This document shows, in pieces, positions 32,246-41,706 of a stretch of DNA of 64,000 nt. A program made the position numbers and the translations under genes. The stretch covers positions 124,001 to 188,000 of the forward strand of contig JAADJZ010000025.1 in NCBI GenBank assembly GCA_011032825.1. Reading direction: 5' to 3'. The notes under the pieces are model-generated. The model did no database searches. It saw only the letters and a list, made by a program, of their open reading frames with translations, and was not told the DNA's origin. The stretch's first letter is position 1. The number at the start of each line of letters is the position of its first letter. Source of the DNA: Massariosphaeria phaeospora (lineage: Eukaryota; Ascomycota; Dothideomycetes; Pleosporales).

Positions 32246-34980
32246 ACGTACTTTACGAGTTAGTAGATTACACGAGTTTGTAGATTACTTTTGCCAAGCT
32301 TCTACCAAAACTACTCTATTCTAGCGCAAAACAGCTTACTTTGGCCCTGTATAGAGCAATACAATACGCGATATTATTTAAAGTTTACTTTTACTACTTG
32401 CTTACACGTACGCGCATTATGTCTAGTTTAATTGCACTATCTACACTGCCTTTGAGATAGTTTACTTACTTTAGCGCGCACTTGCGTCTTTAGCTTTTTC
32501 TTATTACTACGCGCTTTAAACTCTTTTAGAGTAGTTAGACAAGCTTTATTCTCAACTATTAAAGTTTTTTTTGCTTAAATCTGCTTTCTTTTATGCGATC
32601 TACGTTGCGTGGCAGCTTTATTTGCTGCTCGAAGCTCTGCGATTTTCTTTTGCGCCAACACTACGCTAGCGAATAAGTAGAAAGTACTTATCGATAGGTA
32701 TAGGTTAGGTTATAAGTCGCATAGACTTTGATACGCTAGCGAATAGGTAGAGAGTACCTATCGATAGGTATAGGTTGGGTTATAGGTCGCACAGACCTTA
32801 GGTTAAAGTTAGGTTAGAGTTAACCTAGCGTAAGTAGAAGTTGAGTTAGAGTAGTCAAAGCTCTAGGTTAAGAGTTAAGTTAGAGTTACCTAAATAGTTA
32901 AGAAACTGTAATAAGTAAATGTAATAAATATACATAGAAAACTTAATATTAATATAAGTTGTAAATATTATGTAAGACCTAACTACAACTCTAAGCTTTG
33001 ACTACTCTAACTCAACCTCTACCTAAGCTGCTTAGTAACTAGCGCGGGTTAAAGCTAGAGTTGAGTTGAGGTCTGACGTAAGCTAACTCAACTCTAACTC
33101 AACCTCTACTCATTTACCAGCCTAGACTTTGAGTTAAAGTTGAGTTAGAGTTAACCTAGCGTAGGTAGAAGTTAGGTTAGAGTAGTTAAAACTTTAGGTT
33201 GAAAGTTAAGTTAGAGTTACCTAAATAGTTAAGAAACTGTAATAAGTAAATGTAATAAATATACATAGAAAACTTAATATTAATATAAGTTGTAAATATT
33301 ATGTAAGACTCAACTACAACTCTAAGCTTTAACTACTCTAACTCAACTTCTACTCAAGCTGCTTAGTAACTAGCGCGAGTTAAAGCTAGAGTTAAGTTAA
33401 AGTCTAACGTAAGCTAACTCAACTCTAACTCAACTTCTACTTATTTACCAGCCTAGCCAACACTAGCTTGTGCGCAATAATAGCTGCTTTTTTTAAAACT
33501 TTTTTAAAGGCTTCTACTATAAACGTTGGTAAGCTATTTACATACTTTTAAATTCTTGCCTTTACAAGCGTCAATTGCGACCTAAATTTAAAAGTATTGC
33601 TTAGAGTTTGCAACTGCTAGGGCTCGTTATTAATAGGCAGTAGTAGTAATAAAGTACGCAACTAGATGTTAAAAGCTATTATAACCTGTTCTAGGTTAAA
33701 TAGAACTAATCTAGCGCCTTAAAACTTTTTTTGGATATTACTAAAAGTAATTGCTGCATTATAGGCGCGTATAAAGCATAGTAAAAACTTAAGTTTTATA
33801 ATGTAAATAATTTAGTTGCGCATAAAATCTTTAGCTTAGCGCTTGTACGCTTTTTTAAAAAAAGCAAAACAACTTATATTAAAAAGTTGTAGAAAGTGCG
33901 ATAAGTGCAAAAGCATGCAAATAGTAATAATTTTGTTTTTCTTGTAGTATTGCTAGAATGCAAGCGAGTTATAGCTTTTATAGCTATTAATTGCGAGTAG
34001 TTAGTAGCTGCTAACTACTCTTTTCTTTGTATACTTATTAAAGTGCTTTAACTACTATAGCTTAAGTTTATTTGTTGTTTAGCTTTTTTTAGAAACTGCA
34101 ATAACCTAGTTCTAAAGCAGATTCTTTTTTTGTACTAAGCAAAGAGGTAATAGTAGCTTTTAAAAATAATAAAAAGTAAAATAGCTTACTTTATTGCGTT
34201 GATGCTTTGAATAACTATTGTTTACTTTCTATTGCCTTGCTGTATTGCCTTTAGCTATTCTCGTTTTTCTAAAGTAGTAACAATTGCTTTAGTTAATATC
34301 TAGCCTATTATAAAACTTGTTTTGTTAAAGTTGTACGTATTTACATTCTAGATACTATACTTAGTTTTTATGTTAGCTACTAAGCGAAACTAGCTTTAAA
34401 TAACTTTAAAATTTTTGCAAAGCGCTTTTTTGTAATTGTACTTGTAATTAAATTTTATTGTAAATTCAAAGTAGTGCATAACCTACGTACTAAGCTAGTT
34501 TAAGCTAACCTAGCCTAAATTGCGCTTTGCGCGCAAGAAATTAGCTATATTAGCTACAGCTACGAGCTTAAAAAAAAATTCGCGCAATATAAGCTTAAGT
34601 ATATACTTAACAACTACGCTTTCTTTAGTTTTTGTTAGATTCTTTAATTTAAGCTAGTAATTTGCTTGTAAAGTCTATTCTACGCGTTAGTAGCTTAGTG
34701 TTAATTAATCAACGTTGTAGATAGCTACAGCGCGTTGCTAAAAACGTGTTACATTTTGTTTAAAAAGTTAAAAAGCAAGCTGTATCTAATGTTCTTTAGA
34801 AAGTTCTATCTAGTATTGTTGTTAAAGTATTACGTAGAAAGTAGAGTTTAGTAAAAGCTTAGCAAAAGTAATGCACGAACTTGTGTAATGCACGAACTCG
34901 TAAAGTATATTACGTTTTAGTAGAGTTTTATCAAAGTAACTAACTTGCTTGTGTAACCAACTCGCTCGTAGAGTACGTTA
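32246..34980 (-). mobile_element. F1: eroded Fot-like element carrying the M2 insert
   Basis: The left end (after TA 32244-32245) reads ACGTACTTTACGAGTTAGTA and is the RIP-shifted form of the A1 terminus. The matching right end occurs twice, ending near 34910 and near 34980, each followed by TA. This suggests a duplicated terminus or two overlapping copies. Transposase remnants on the minus strand align with A1/E2 in short stretches (for example around 34330-34250 and 33600-33540). Nothing is intact. Confidence 0.65.
32664..33456. mobile_element. M2: internally duplicated miniature element with 9-base target duplication
   Basis: The 793-bp insert is flanked by CCAACACTA on both sides (32655-32663 and 33457-33465). 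Inside, a 70-base unit starting CGCTAGCGAATA is present twice (32664 and 32734). A unit of about 331 bases is then present twice in tandem (about 32795-33125 and 33126-33456). It is related to M1 (2990-3315), which shares both end sequences in opposite orientation. No coding capacity is seen. A Mutator-like mobilising enzyme is inferred only from the 9-base duplication. Confidence 0.75.
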
Positions 34981-34982
34981 TT

Positions 34983-37252
34983 AATACTTGCAATTAACTT
35001 GCGCTACTTATATCTATTTAGAAACTTAACGCTGCAGCCGCAACGCGTTAGAATAGTTAGAATAGCAAATACGCTTTCTAAAGCTTTTGCAATATTTCTA
35101 GTATTAACGCTACGTTTGTAACGCTTTTTGCTCTGTAAAAATAGCTACAAAGCTTTTTTTTTACTTTTTTAAAAAAATTGTAGAGCTTTTGTAGCGTTGC
35201 AAGTTTCTTTCTAGCAAGCGCGCTTTGCTACTTTTTTTTTTTTTTTCTTTCTAGCTACCTTAGCTGCTTCTCGCGCTATACGCTTTTTTTTTGCAATTTT
35301 TTCTTTGTATAGTTTAGCTGCTTTTTTAGCTCTACTATTTTTGCTTTTTAAAGCTGCTGCTCTTTTTTCTTTTACTTTCTAATAGATTAACAAATACGTA
35401 CTTCTTTTATTTTCTTTAGTAACTAGAAAATAGCTCTACTATAATATTCCTAGCGCTGTTAGAAATCTAAAGCTTTGCTTTTTTTATTACGCTTTTTCTT
35501 AATAAATAGCGCTTGCTTAATTCTACTTATTTTATGCTTAAGTAGCTTATTTTAAACAAATAAGTAGTAGAGCAATTAGCGAAGCTTTTGTATATTTTAA
35601 CTACTTTAATTCTTTACTACTAATTGTATAAGTCTATTTATTTTTCTCTAGTTATAATTGCTAAGCTCTAATAAAAAGCTATTGCTTAATTCTTTATTCT
35701 ACGTAAACCTATTAAAGATAAGCTTAAAATTAAGTAGTAATATGCCTGTAGCTCTAAAAAAGCTAAAAATAGTTAATTTCTTAAAAGAAACTTTCTACGC
35801 ATTCTAGAATAGAAAAAAGAAATTGCTTTTAGTAATAAAAGCTAGGCTCTAGCTTCTATAAAAGTATTCTAATAGCTTTGCTAAGTAAGCTATTAATAAA
35901 AGCTTAAACATTACTATATTAAGTAGCTAAAGCGAATAAGTTAAATAAAAAAGTAAAATAGCAAGAAAAATTTTGTTTTAATTATAGTAGTTGATAAAAT
36001 CTATAGTAATATAGAATTCGTAACTATTTAGAATTAGAAGTTAATAGAATTGTTAAGTTTTTTTTTTGTATAGCGATTAAATACTTGCTTAAGCTAGGCA
36101 AGTCTAATATCGTTGTTCGTCTAGCTAGAAAGTAATAAAGTAATAAAAACTAAGTGTTTTTCTACTTAGATATTGTTTACTTAGCTTAATTAAATGCTTT
36201 TGTTAGCAGCTTTATAGATAAAGCTTAGAAGCAAAGTAGTTTTATTAGCGCATATACATGCTAGAAGTGTAATTTATGCGCAGCTTTAATTCTAAAGCAA
36301 TGCTTTACTTTCTTTTTTCTTTTACATTTGTTAGCTAAATATTTTTTTTAATCTACTTATAATACTAATTATAAAGCTTTTTTTTTCTATATTGTACGTA
36401 TAACGAGAATTAAAATTGTTTTTTACGTTGTTATTAAGCTTTTTAAACACAAAACAATTTTTTAAGCAAAATCTTTGAGTTTAATAACAGTTACTTTCGA
36501 TAAGAGAACACTTTTAATAACACGAAGTTGTAAAGTACGTTAGCGCAAATACAAGCTAAAAGCGTAATATATTCTTTATTACTATCTTGTACAGCTGCTA
36601 TACGCAATTTTGCCTACTAAACTGCTTTAAAAAAAACGCGTTTTAAGCGTGTAATAATGCTAATAAAGAAGCTTTTTTTATTTATATTATAAGTATTGCG
36701 CGCTTTAACGCTGTACTTATGCATTTTTTTATATAGTAGTTAAAAGTATAAGTTGTATTTTTTATGTAAGTTAGCTTAGTAACGATTGCAATTAATTTTA
36801 GCGCTTTATTTAGTAGTAAGCTTGTTAGCGTAGCAATGCAAAAAGCGCAAAACCTACGCATACAAAGTTTTGTGTTTTGCAACTGCGCTAGCAAAATTTT
36901 ATACTATTTATTTTGTAAGTAGCAAGCTTTGCTTTGTGCATTTTTTTATGTACTACACAAGCTTTGCTTTTTGTTGTAAGTTAAGTAATTGCTGTTTTTT
37001 TAATGTAGCTGCATAAAACTGCGTTTTGCTTTTGTACCTTTGCAACAGTATTGTGCAATTAATACTAAACTATTTTGCAACTTTGCAATACAAGAAAAAT
37101 GCGCTAGCTTTACTTAATTTAATTGCTTTAATTGTAGCTTTAATTGAGTTTATATTAGTAGAGTTGTAACGCGTTAAAGTTGAAACGAAATATATGTTTT
37201 GATGTTGGAGTGGCTCATTGGTTGTACTGGCTCATCGCGCGCACGGGCACTG
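34983..37252 (-). mobile_element. P2.4: P2-family copy with intact 5' terminus
   Basis: The right end, read in reverse, is CAGTGCCCGTGCGCGCGATG, followed outside by TA (37253-37254); it marks the transposase 5' side. The minus-strand transposase remnants run from about 37150 (helix-turn-helix) to the lysine-rich coiled coil near 35540-35150. The left side has no recognisable terminal repeat, so this copy is truncated or merged with P2.3 through F1. GC-rich, gene-bearing DNA starts directly outside 37254. Confidence 0.65.
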
Positions 37253-37254
37253 TA

Positions 37255-37652
37255 AGAACCGAGCTATCCGCGGATCCATCTCGGCCTTTTCCAAGGACTA
37301 ACTACTATGTCTCTAATCTAAATTAATATTAGTCTAGCTTTCTGTACGCTCAACACGGGTATACAGTCTAGAGGACAAGTAATTGCTTATCTTCAGAGAA
37401 CCATGCGTATGAGAGCCAATATATACTAAACGAATTGACGAAAGTTCATCAATGAAAGAGCTAGAGAGGTATCATTATCGTACGCGTACAGTTATTACTG
37501 AACAAGTAACGCCAACACATATAGGAGAAACACGCATCCCCATAACGGACCAGACTCCACACCACACCCACCCCATATCATACCAAACTAACACCTAGAC
37601 CAACAAAAGTCCTTTTACTCCACCATCATATGACCCAACACTCAGACTCCCC
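37255..37652. other. boundary region, no gene seen
   Basis: About 400 bases of unique sequence between the transposon nest and the stop codon of the AT-hook gene. It probably holds that gene's 3' untranslated region. Confidence 0.5.
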
Positions 37653-40600
37653 TCAATGAGGCCACTCAATAGTCAGACCCCCAACGCGATGAATCTCCTT
37701 CCCCCTCCTCTCATCCCGCCTCAGATCCTCGCCCATGACGATACTCGCCAGCCGCCGCACGACCTCCTCATGGTCGATTGGCTTCGCCCAACTCGCGGGG
37801 TTGCAGTCCCCCATCTCGATCTCCTTCCCACTCAGCTTCTCGTACTCCGTGACGCCGCTCAAGGTCAGGAGCTGCATGTAGACGGCGCATAGCACGATAA
37901 GCGGCTCCGTCATGGTAGCGCTGTAGCCCCACGAGCTGTATTTCGCACCGAGGAAGGGCTTTTGGGCGCCAGTGAAGAACTGTGTGAGAAGACTGTTGTT
38001 TGTGTTCGAGGTAGACGACGCAGACGACGGTGCAAAGAGCGTGGGTTGCTTTTTGTGAAGTTGGTATAGCCGGTCGAGGGTTTTGTAGTGCGTCTTCGTC
38101 CACGGCTGAACCTTGGGGAGGCGATCAAAGTCGGCAATAGCAGGATGCGAAGGTGGAGGTGTAGGATTGCCGAGGACGCTCCAGAGTGAGGACGTCAGAC
38201 GGCCGAAGATGCCTGAAGAAGGCTGTTCGGTGGGTAGGGCAACAACGGCTGCTTTCTGAGCTTGTCCAACACTTTGCCTCTTTTGCGCTGCTGTCTTTTG
38301 GTTCTTCGTCGTTGTCTCGCTGCTGAAAAGTGGAGCGTAGGTTCGCTTTGGTTCAAGGACACTCCTCTCTCTTGTTTTCGATGGACTAGAGTTCATCATG
38401 CTCGTCTGCTTGTTCAAAGTCCTTGATGGCTCGGTCACCTCTTCAATCTCATTCAACGTGCGGTCCTGGAGCGAATAAGCATCCAAATAATCATCGGCCT
38501 GATTTCGCAGGCGCCTGAGGCTAGGATCTGTGCCACCTTCCATCTCAACGCGGAACTGTTGTTGATCAGATGCCGTGGAGACCATGCTGTCGCCTTCGAC
38601 GTAAGTGTGGAAAGGTGAGCTAGCGGGGAGAGGAAGGGTTGACTCGTCCTGATATTGGTGGAAGGAATCCGAAGCGCTCTCCGAAGCCCAGATCTCCTTG
38701 CGAAGTGGACTGCTCTTCGCGGGGGACGTATGCAAAGCGGCAAATCGAGGTGGTGTATTTTTGAAAGGATTCGGCGTGGGAGCAGAGGGAGTTTTGAAGG
38801 CGGGAGGTGGAGAAGACTCTAGGAGTAAGCTCTCGCCTTCCTGCATGAGAAGAGAAAGGTCCAGCTTTTCAGCTCGTTTCTTTCGGATCTCAGTAGAGCG
38901 TCTATGATTGAACAGAGTCGGCATGTTTGATTGAAAGAACAATCCTGTATCATCGCTGGCGTCGCTGAGATCCCCTTCATCTTCTGCGGACTGCTCCTCT
39001 GGGATAGGCTCGACGACTTTGGCTTTTCCCTTGTCCATCCTAGTTGGAGGAGAGTGGTCGGATTCGGTAGAAGAAGGTGTCTCTTGCTGCGGTTCTTCCA
39101 CTTCATCACTGTAGTGAAAATCGCTCGAGCTCTTGCGGCGCCAGGTTCTTGGGAGTTTTCCTCGAGTCGGCTTCACGGGCCCTTCGTCACTGAACAAGTC
39201 TTGCAATTGGGGAGACCGCTCTGTCCCAACTGGTGCAGCAGGCTGGTCAATGCCAGGCTCATCCGAAGATCGGCTGGCTTCCTCTTGCCAAATGTCGGAG
39301 TAATCGTCCTCGGCTTGCTCGTCTTCATCCGCAACTACTAATATCTCAGCTCCTCGTAATTCTTGACCCTGCTCATTGACAACAGTCATGAAGCGACGGC
39401 CTTCTGCAGAGATCGCTCGAATCGGCGGTGTGTGTCCCGCTTCAGCCGCACTACCAGTAGAGCTCCGCGCCGGACTGACAAGATGAACAGCCTGTTGTTC
39501 GACATTTAGAGATGGATAGTGGACCTCCGTGGCATGAGTAGGCGGCGGTGGCGACGGCGAAACATAGTCTGCGTCTTCTGGAGTAGGAAGACGTGATTTT
39601 TGATTTTTGATCGAGGGATAGAAAACATCATCTACCGATGCGGATGGATTGGTCTTGATAGGACTCGAGAGAGCTGGGGAAGACTGCGCATTTGCTTGTC
39701 TCTGCTGTGCCAACTGCTCTCCCAGTCGAAGCCCAGCTTGAAGATCCCTTCTGGTCCCTTCACTGAAGCCGCGGAAAAGATCGTCTAGGTGGTCCCTCTT
39801 CTTGTCTAAAGCCTGTTTTGAGGAGCCTGCTTGTGGTGTGAGGCGTTCAGGATCGAGTACGCCCTGTAACGCCACCCCGGCTCTGACTACACGCCCTATT
39901 CTCGGGGTTTCAACTTCCGACAGCGAAGAATGGGCTGGTACAATAGGCGGTGGATTTGACAGAGGGTGCGAGTCCACTGTCGGCGTAATGTAGCGGCGTA
40001 CAGGCGTGGGCGATGCTTTGACAAGAGGCTCAAGCGGACGAGGGGATGGCTTTGTCGTGACTCGTGGACTGCTGCGGGTTTTGCGTATGTCTGCTGGGGG
40101 AACTCGGAGACGATCCTCTTCCAATGCGGAAGTCAGGTTGCGTGCTACGGGAGTTGTGCCTGCATTTCCATTCGGTGGGCTGCTCAGAGCACTGATACTA
40201 GGTAGTGAGTCTACAGACACCATGCTGAAGTTCTCGCTGTCGATGATGGTTGTGTCGTCGGGCATTCTCGTGGCGCCTTCATCAAGAGCGAAGTTGGTGG
40301 CATCCTGCAGGCCAAGGTCATCGTCGTCGTCGTCGTCGTCGTCGAAATCTGGAGCTTGAAATGGCTCGAAGTCCTCGTCCTCAGTGCCGCTCTGGAGAAG
40401 TGGATCCAACACTGGGCCAGCCGCAGCGGGACCTTCTTCATCTGTAGCAGGCGGTGTGATAGAATCGCTCTCTGCATCCGACGAACTATCAACAGGAAGC
40501 AGCGCGCCCTTCACAGCTGGGGTCGACCTGCGTGCTCGGAGCTTCCGAGAGAGGTCTGTCTCGGGAGGAGTAAATGCCACAGGCTCCTCGCCGTCAAGCC

Positions 40601-41492
40601 ACGACCTCTTCTTCGGACCCTTGGCCTTGGACGGCACGAGAGATGCACCATCAAGGGGTTGGTTTTCGAGCCTGGGTTGCGAGTCTTTTGGTGTCGCGCC
40701 AGTAGTCTCAATCGTAGGTACACTGAGCTGTGCGGGTGGCTGTGGGGTGGCAGCGTCTTCATCAATTTCCATGGGCACCGACTCCGGCTCCTCGGAGGTC
40801 GCAAACGCCGAGTTAGTGGCTGGTGAGTGCTTTAGGCCTGGAAGCTCTTTGTCATCGACGACCAGAGTAACGTCATCTTCGGTCGCTGGCTGGACGGTCT
40901 TCCTGGGGCGGCCCCTTCGCTTCTTGGGCACGGTGTCAGTGTCGACGTCGGCAGCGTCTGCAGCGCTGGCCTCGGTGGCTCCAGCACTCGAGCCCCGTCT
41001 GGCTGGCTTGCGGCCCCGCGGCTTGGGCGTGCTGGAACGGGGTGTTTTGCTGGGCTTGCCGGGCGTCTCTGACTTGCGCGGCCGCCCACGGCGCTTGACG
41101 GGCGAAGCAGCGTCGGCGTCCTTCAGCGGCACCGTGGTCGTGCGCGTCATGTGCTGCACGGTCGGCGAGTTCTCGCTCTCGGTGCCGGGCTCGGCCTCGA
41201 CGGTGACCTTGATGCGCCACGGGCTGGCTCCCTGGGCGCGGCCGGTGTTCATGACCATCGACTTGGCCGGCGACAGGAAGTCGAGCTCGGCGATGGACGG
41301 CTTGCTGTTCTGCTTGCTGGGCGAGGTGGACGCCAGCGGCTGTTTGGCGGCGCGCGACGACTTGCGTCTGCCCCGCGCCATGCTGTCGTTGACCGAGGCG
41401 TTGAGCGGGTCGGGCGACGAGTCGGGGCAGCTGCGATCGAAGTCGAAGTCGTAGTCGTCGCTCATCGCGGCTGCTCTCCCGCGTGGTGCCAT
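37653..41492 (-). CDS. large AT-hook nuclear protein
   Basis: A single exon encodes 1279 residues from ATG 41492 (MAPRGRAAAM; a second ATG at residue 10 starts MSDDYDFDF). Three AT-hook motifs are visible: KRRGRPRK near 133-140, KPRGRKP near 157-163 and KKRRGRPRK near 190-198. These bind the minor groove of AT-rich DNA. The middle is long, Ser/Pro/acidic and predicted disordered, with a run of about nine Asp encoded by a GTC/TCG repeat at 40319-40345. The last about 150 residues form the conserved part (FDRLPKVQPWTKTHYKTLDRLYQLHKK, then SSWGYSATMTEPLIVLCAVYMQLL, ending LTIEWPH). The layout fits fungal AT-hook/chromatin proteins; a precise role is not known. It is divergently arranged with the GEN1/Yen1 gene. 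Confidence 0.85.
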   Translation of the reverse strand: MAPRGRAAAMSDDYDFDFDRSCPDSSPDPLNASVNDSMARGRRKSSRAAKQPLASTSPSKQNSKPSIAELDFLSPAKSMVMNTGRAQGASPWRIKVTVEAEPGTESENSPTVQHMTRTTTVPLKDADAASPVKRRGRPRKSETPGKPSKTPRSSTPKPRGRKPARRGSSAGATEASAADAADVDTDTVPKKRRGRPRKTVQPATEDDVTLVVDDKELPGLKHSPATNSAFATSEEPESVPMEIDEDAATPQPPAQLSVPTIETTGATPKDSQPRLENQPLDGASLVPSKAKGPKKRSWLDGEEPVAFTPPETDLSRKLRARRSTPAVKGALLPVDSSSDAESDSITPPATDEEGPAAAGPVLDPLLQSGTEDEDFEPFQAPDFDDDDDDDDDLGLQDATNFALDEGATRMPDDTTIIDSENFSMVSVDSLPSISALSSPPNGNAGTTPVARNLTSALEEDRLRVPPADIRKTRSSPRVTTKPSPRPLEPLVKASPTPVRRYITPTVDSHPLSNPPPIVPAHSSLSEVETPRIGRVVRAGVALQGVLDPERLTPQAGSSKQALDKKRDHLDDLFRGFSEGTRRDLQAGLRLGEQLAQQRQANAQSSPALSSPIKTNPSASVDDVFYPSIKNQKSRLPTPEDADYVSPSPPPPTHATEVHYPSLNVEQQAVHLVSPARSSTGSAAEAGHTPPIRAISAEGRRFMTVVNEQGQELRGAEILVVADEDEQAEDDYSDIWQEEASRSSDEPGIDQPAAPVGTERSPQLQDLFSDEGPVKPTRGKLPRTWRRKSSSDFHYSDEVEEPQQETPSSTESDHSPPTRMDKGKAKVVEPIPEEQSAEDEGDLSDASDDTGLFFQSNMPTLFNHRRSTEIRKKRAEKLDLSLLMQEGESLLLESSPPPAFKTPSAPTPNPFKNTPPRFAALHTSPAKSSPLRKEIWASESASDSFHQYQDESTLPLPASSPFHTYVEGDSMVSTASDQQQFRVEMEGGTDPSLRRLRNQADDYLDAYSLQDRTLNEIEEVTEPSRTLNKQTSMMNSSPSKTRERSVLEPKRTYAPLFSSETTTKNQKTAAQKRQSVGQAQKAAVVALPTEQPSSGIFGRLTSSLWSVLGNPTPPPSHPAIADFDRLPKVQPWTKTHYKTLDRLYQLHKKQPTLFAPSSASSTSNTNNSLLTQFFTGAQKPFLGAKYSSWGYSATMTEPLIVLCAVYMQLLTLSGVTEYEKLSGKEIEMGDCNPASWAKPIDHEEVVRRLASIVMGEDLRRDERRGKEIHRVGGLTIEWPH

Positions 41493-41706
41493 TGTGGTAG
41501 CTGCCTCTTGGGATGGGAGCTGGCGGTCGTGGTGTTGTCGGTCGTCCCTGGCGGGCGCGTGCGGGGGGGGGCTGTTTGGAATGTCGCGCTTGCTGCATGC
41601 CGCGTCGCCCGGGCAACAATCTTATCGGCTCCCTGCCCGAACAACACCTCGCCGTCGACAAAGACGTCAAAGACGCCCGCAACGTCACGTCGGGCATGGC
41701 AGCGCA
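41493..41706. promoter_or_regulatory. shared divergent promoter of the AT-hook and GEN1/Yen1 genes
   Basis: Only 214 bases separate the two start codons, so both promoters must lie here. No clear TATA box is present and the interval is GC-rich. Co-regulation of the chromatin protein and the resolvase is an inference from this spacing. Confidence 0.55.

Noticed and set aside
32664..33456. tandem repeats considered as a CRISPR-like or centromeric array
   Set aside because: Only two copies of each unit exist, there are no spacers, and the 9-base target duplication marks a mobile element.
36682..36894. 70-codon frame in the AT-rich nest
   Set aside because: It is a fragment of the decayed P2.4 transposase between stops, not a gene.
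40384..41454. 356-codon open frame on the plus strand
   Set aside because: It lies entirely opposite the AT-hook gene, whose GC-rich codons keep the antisense frame open. There is no domain, and the minus-strand protein has clear motifs.
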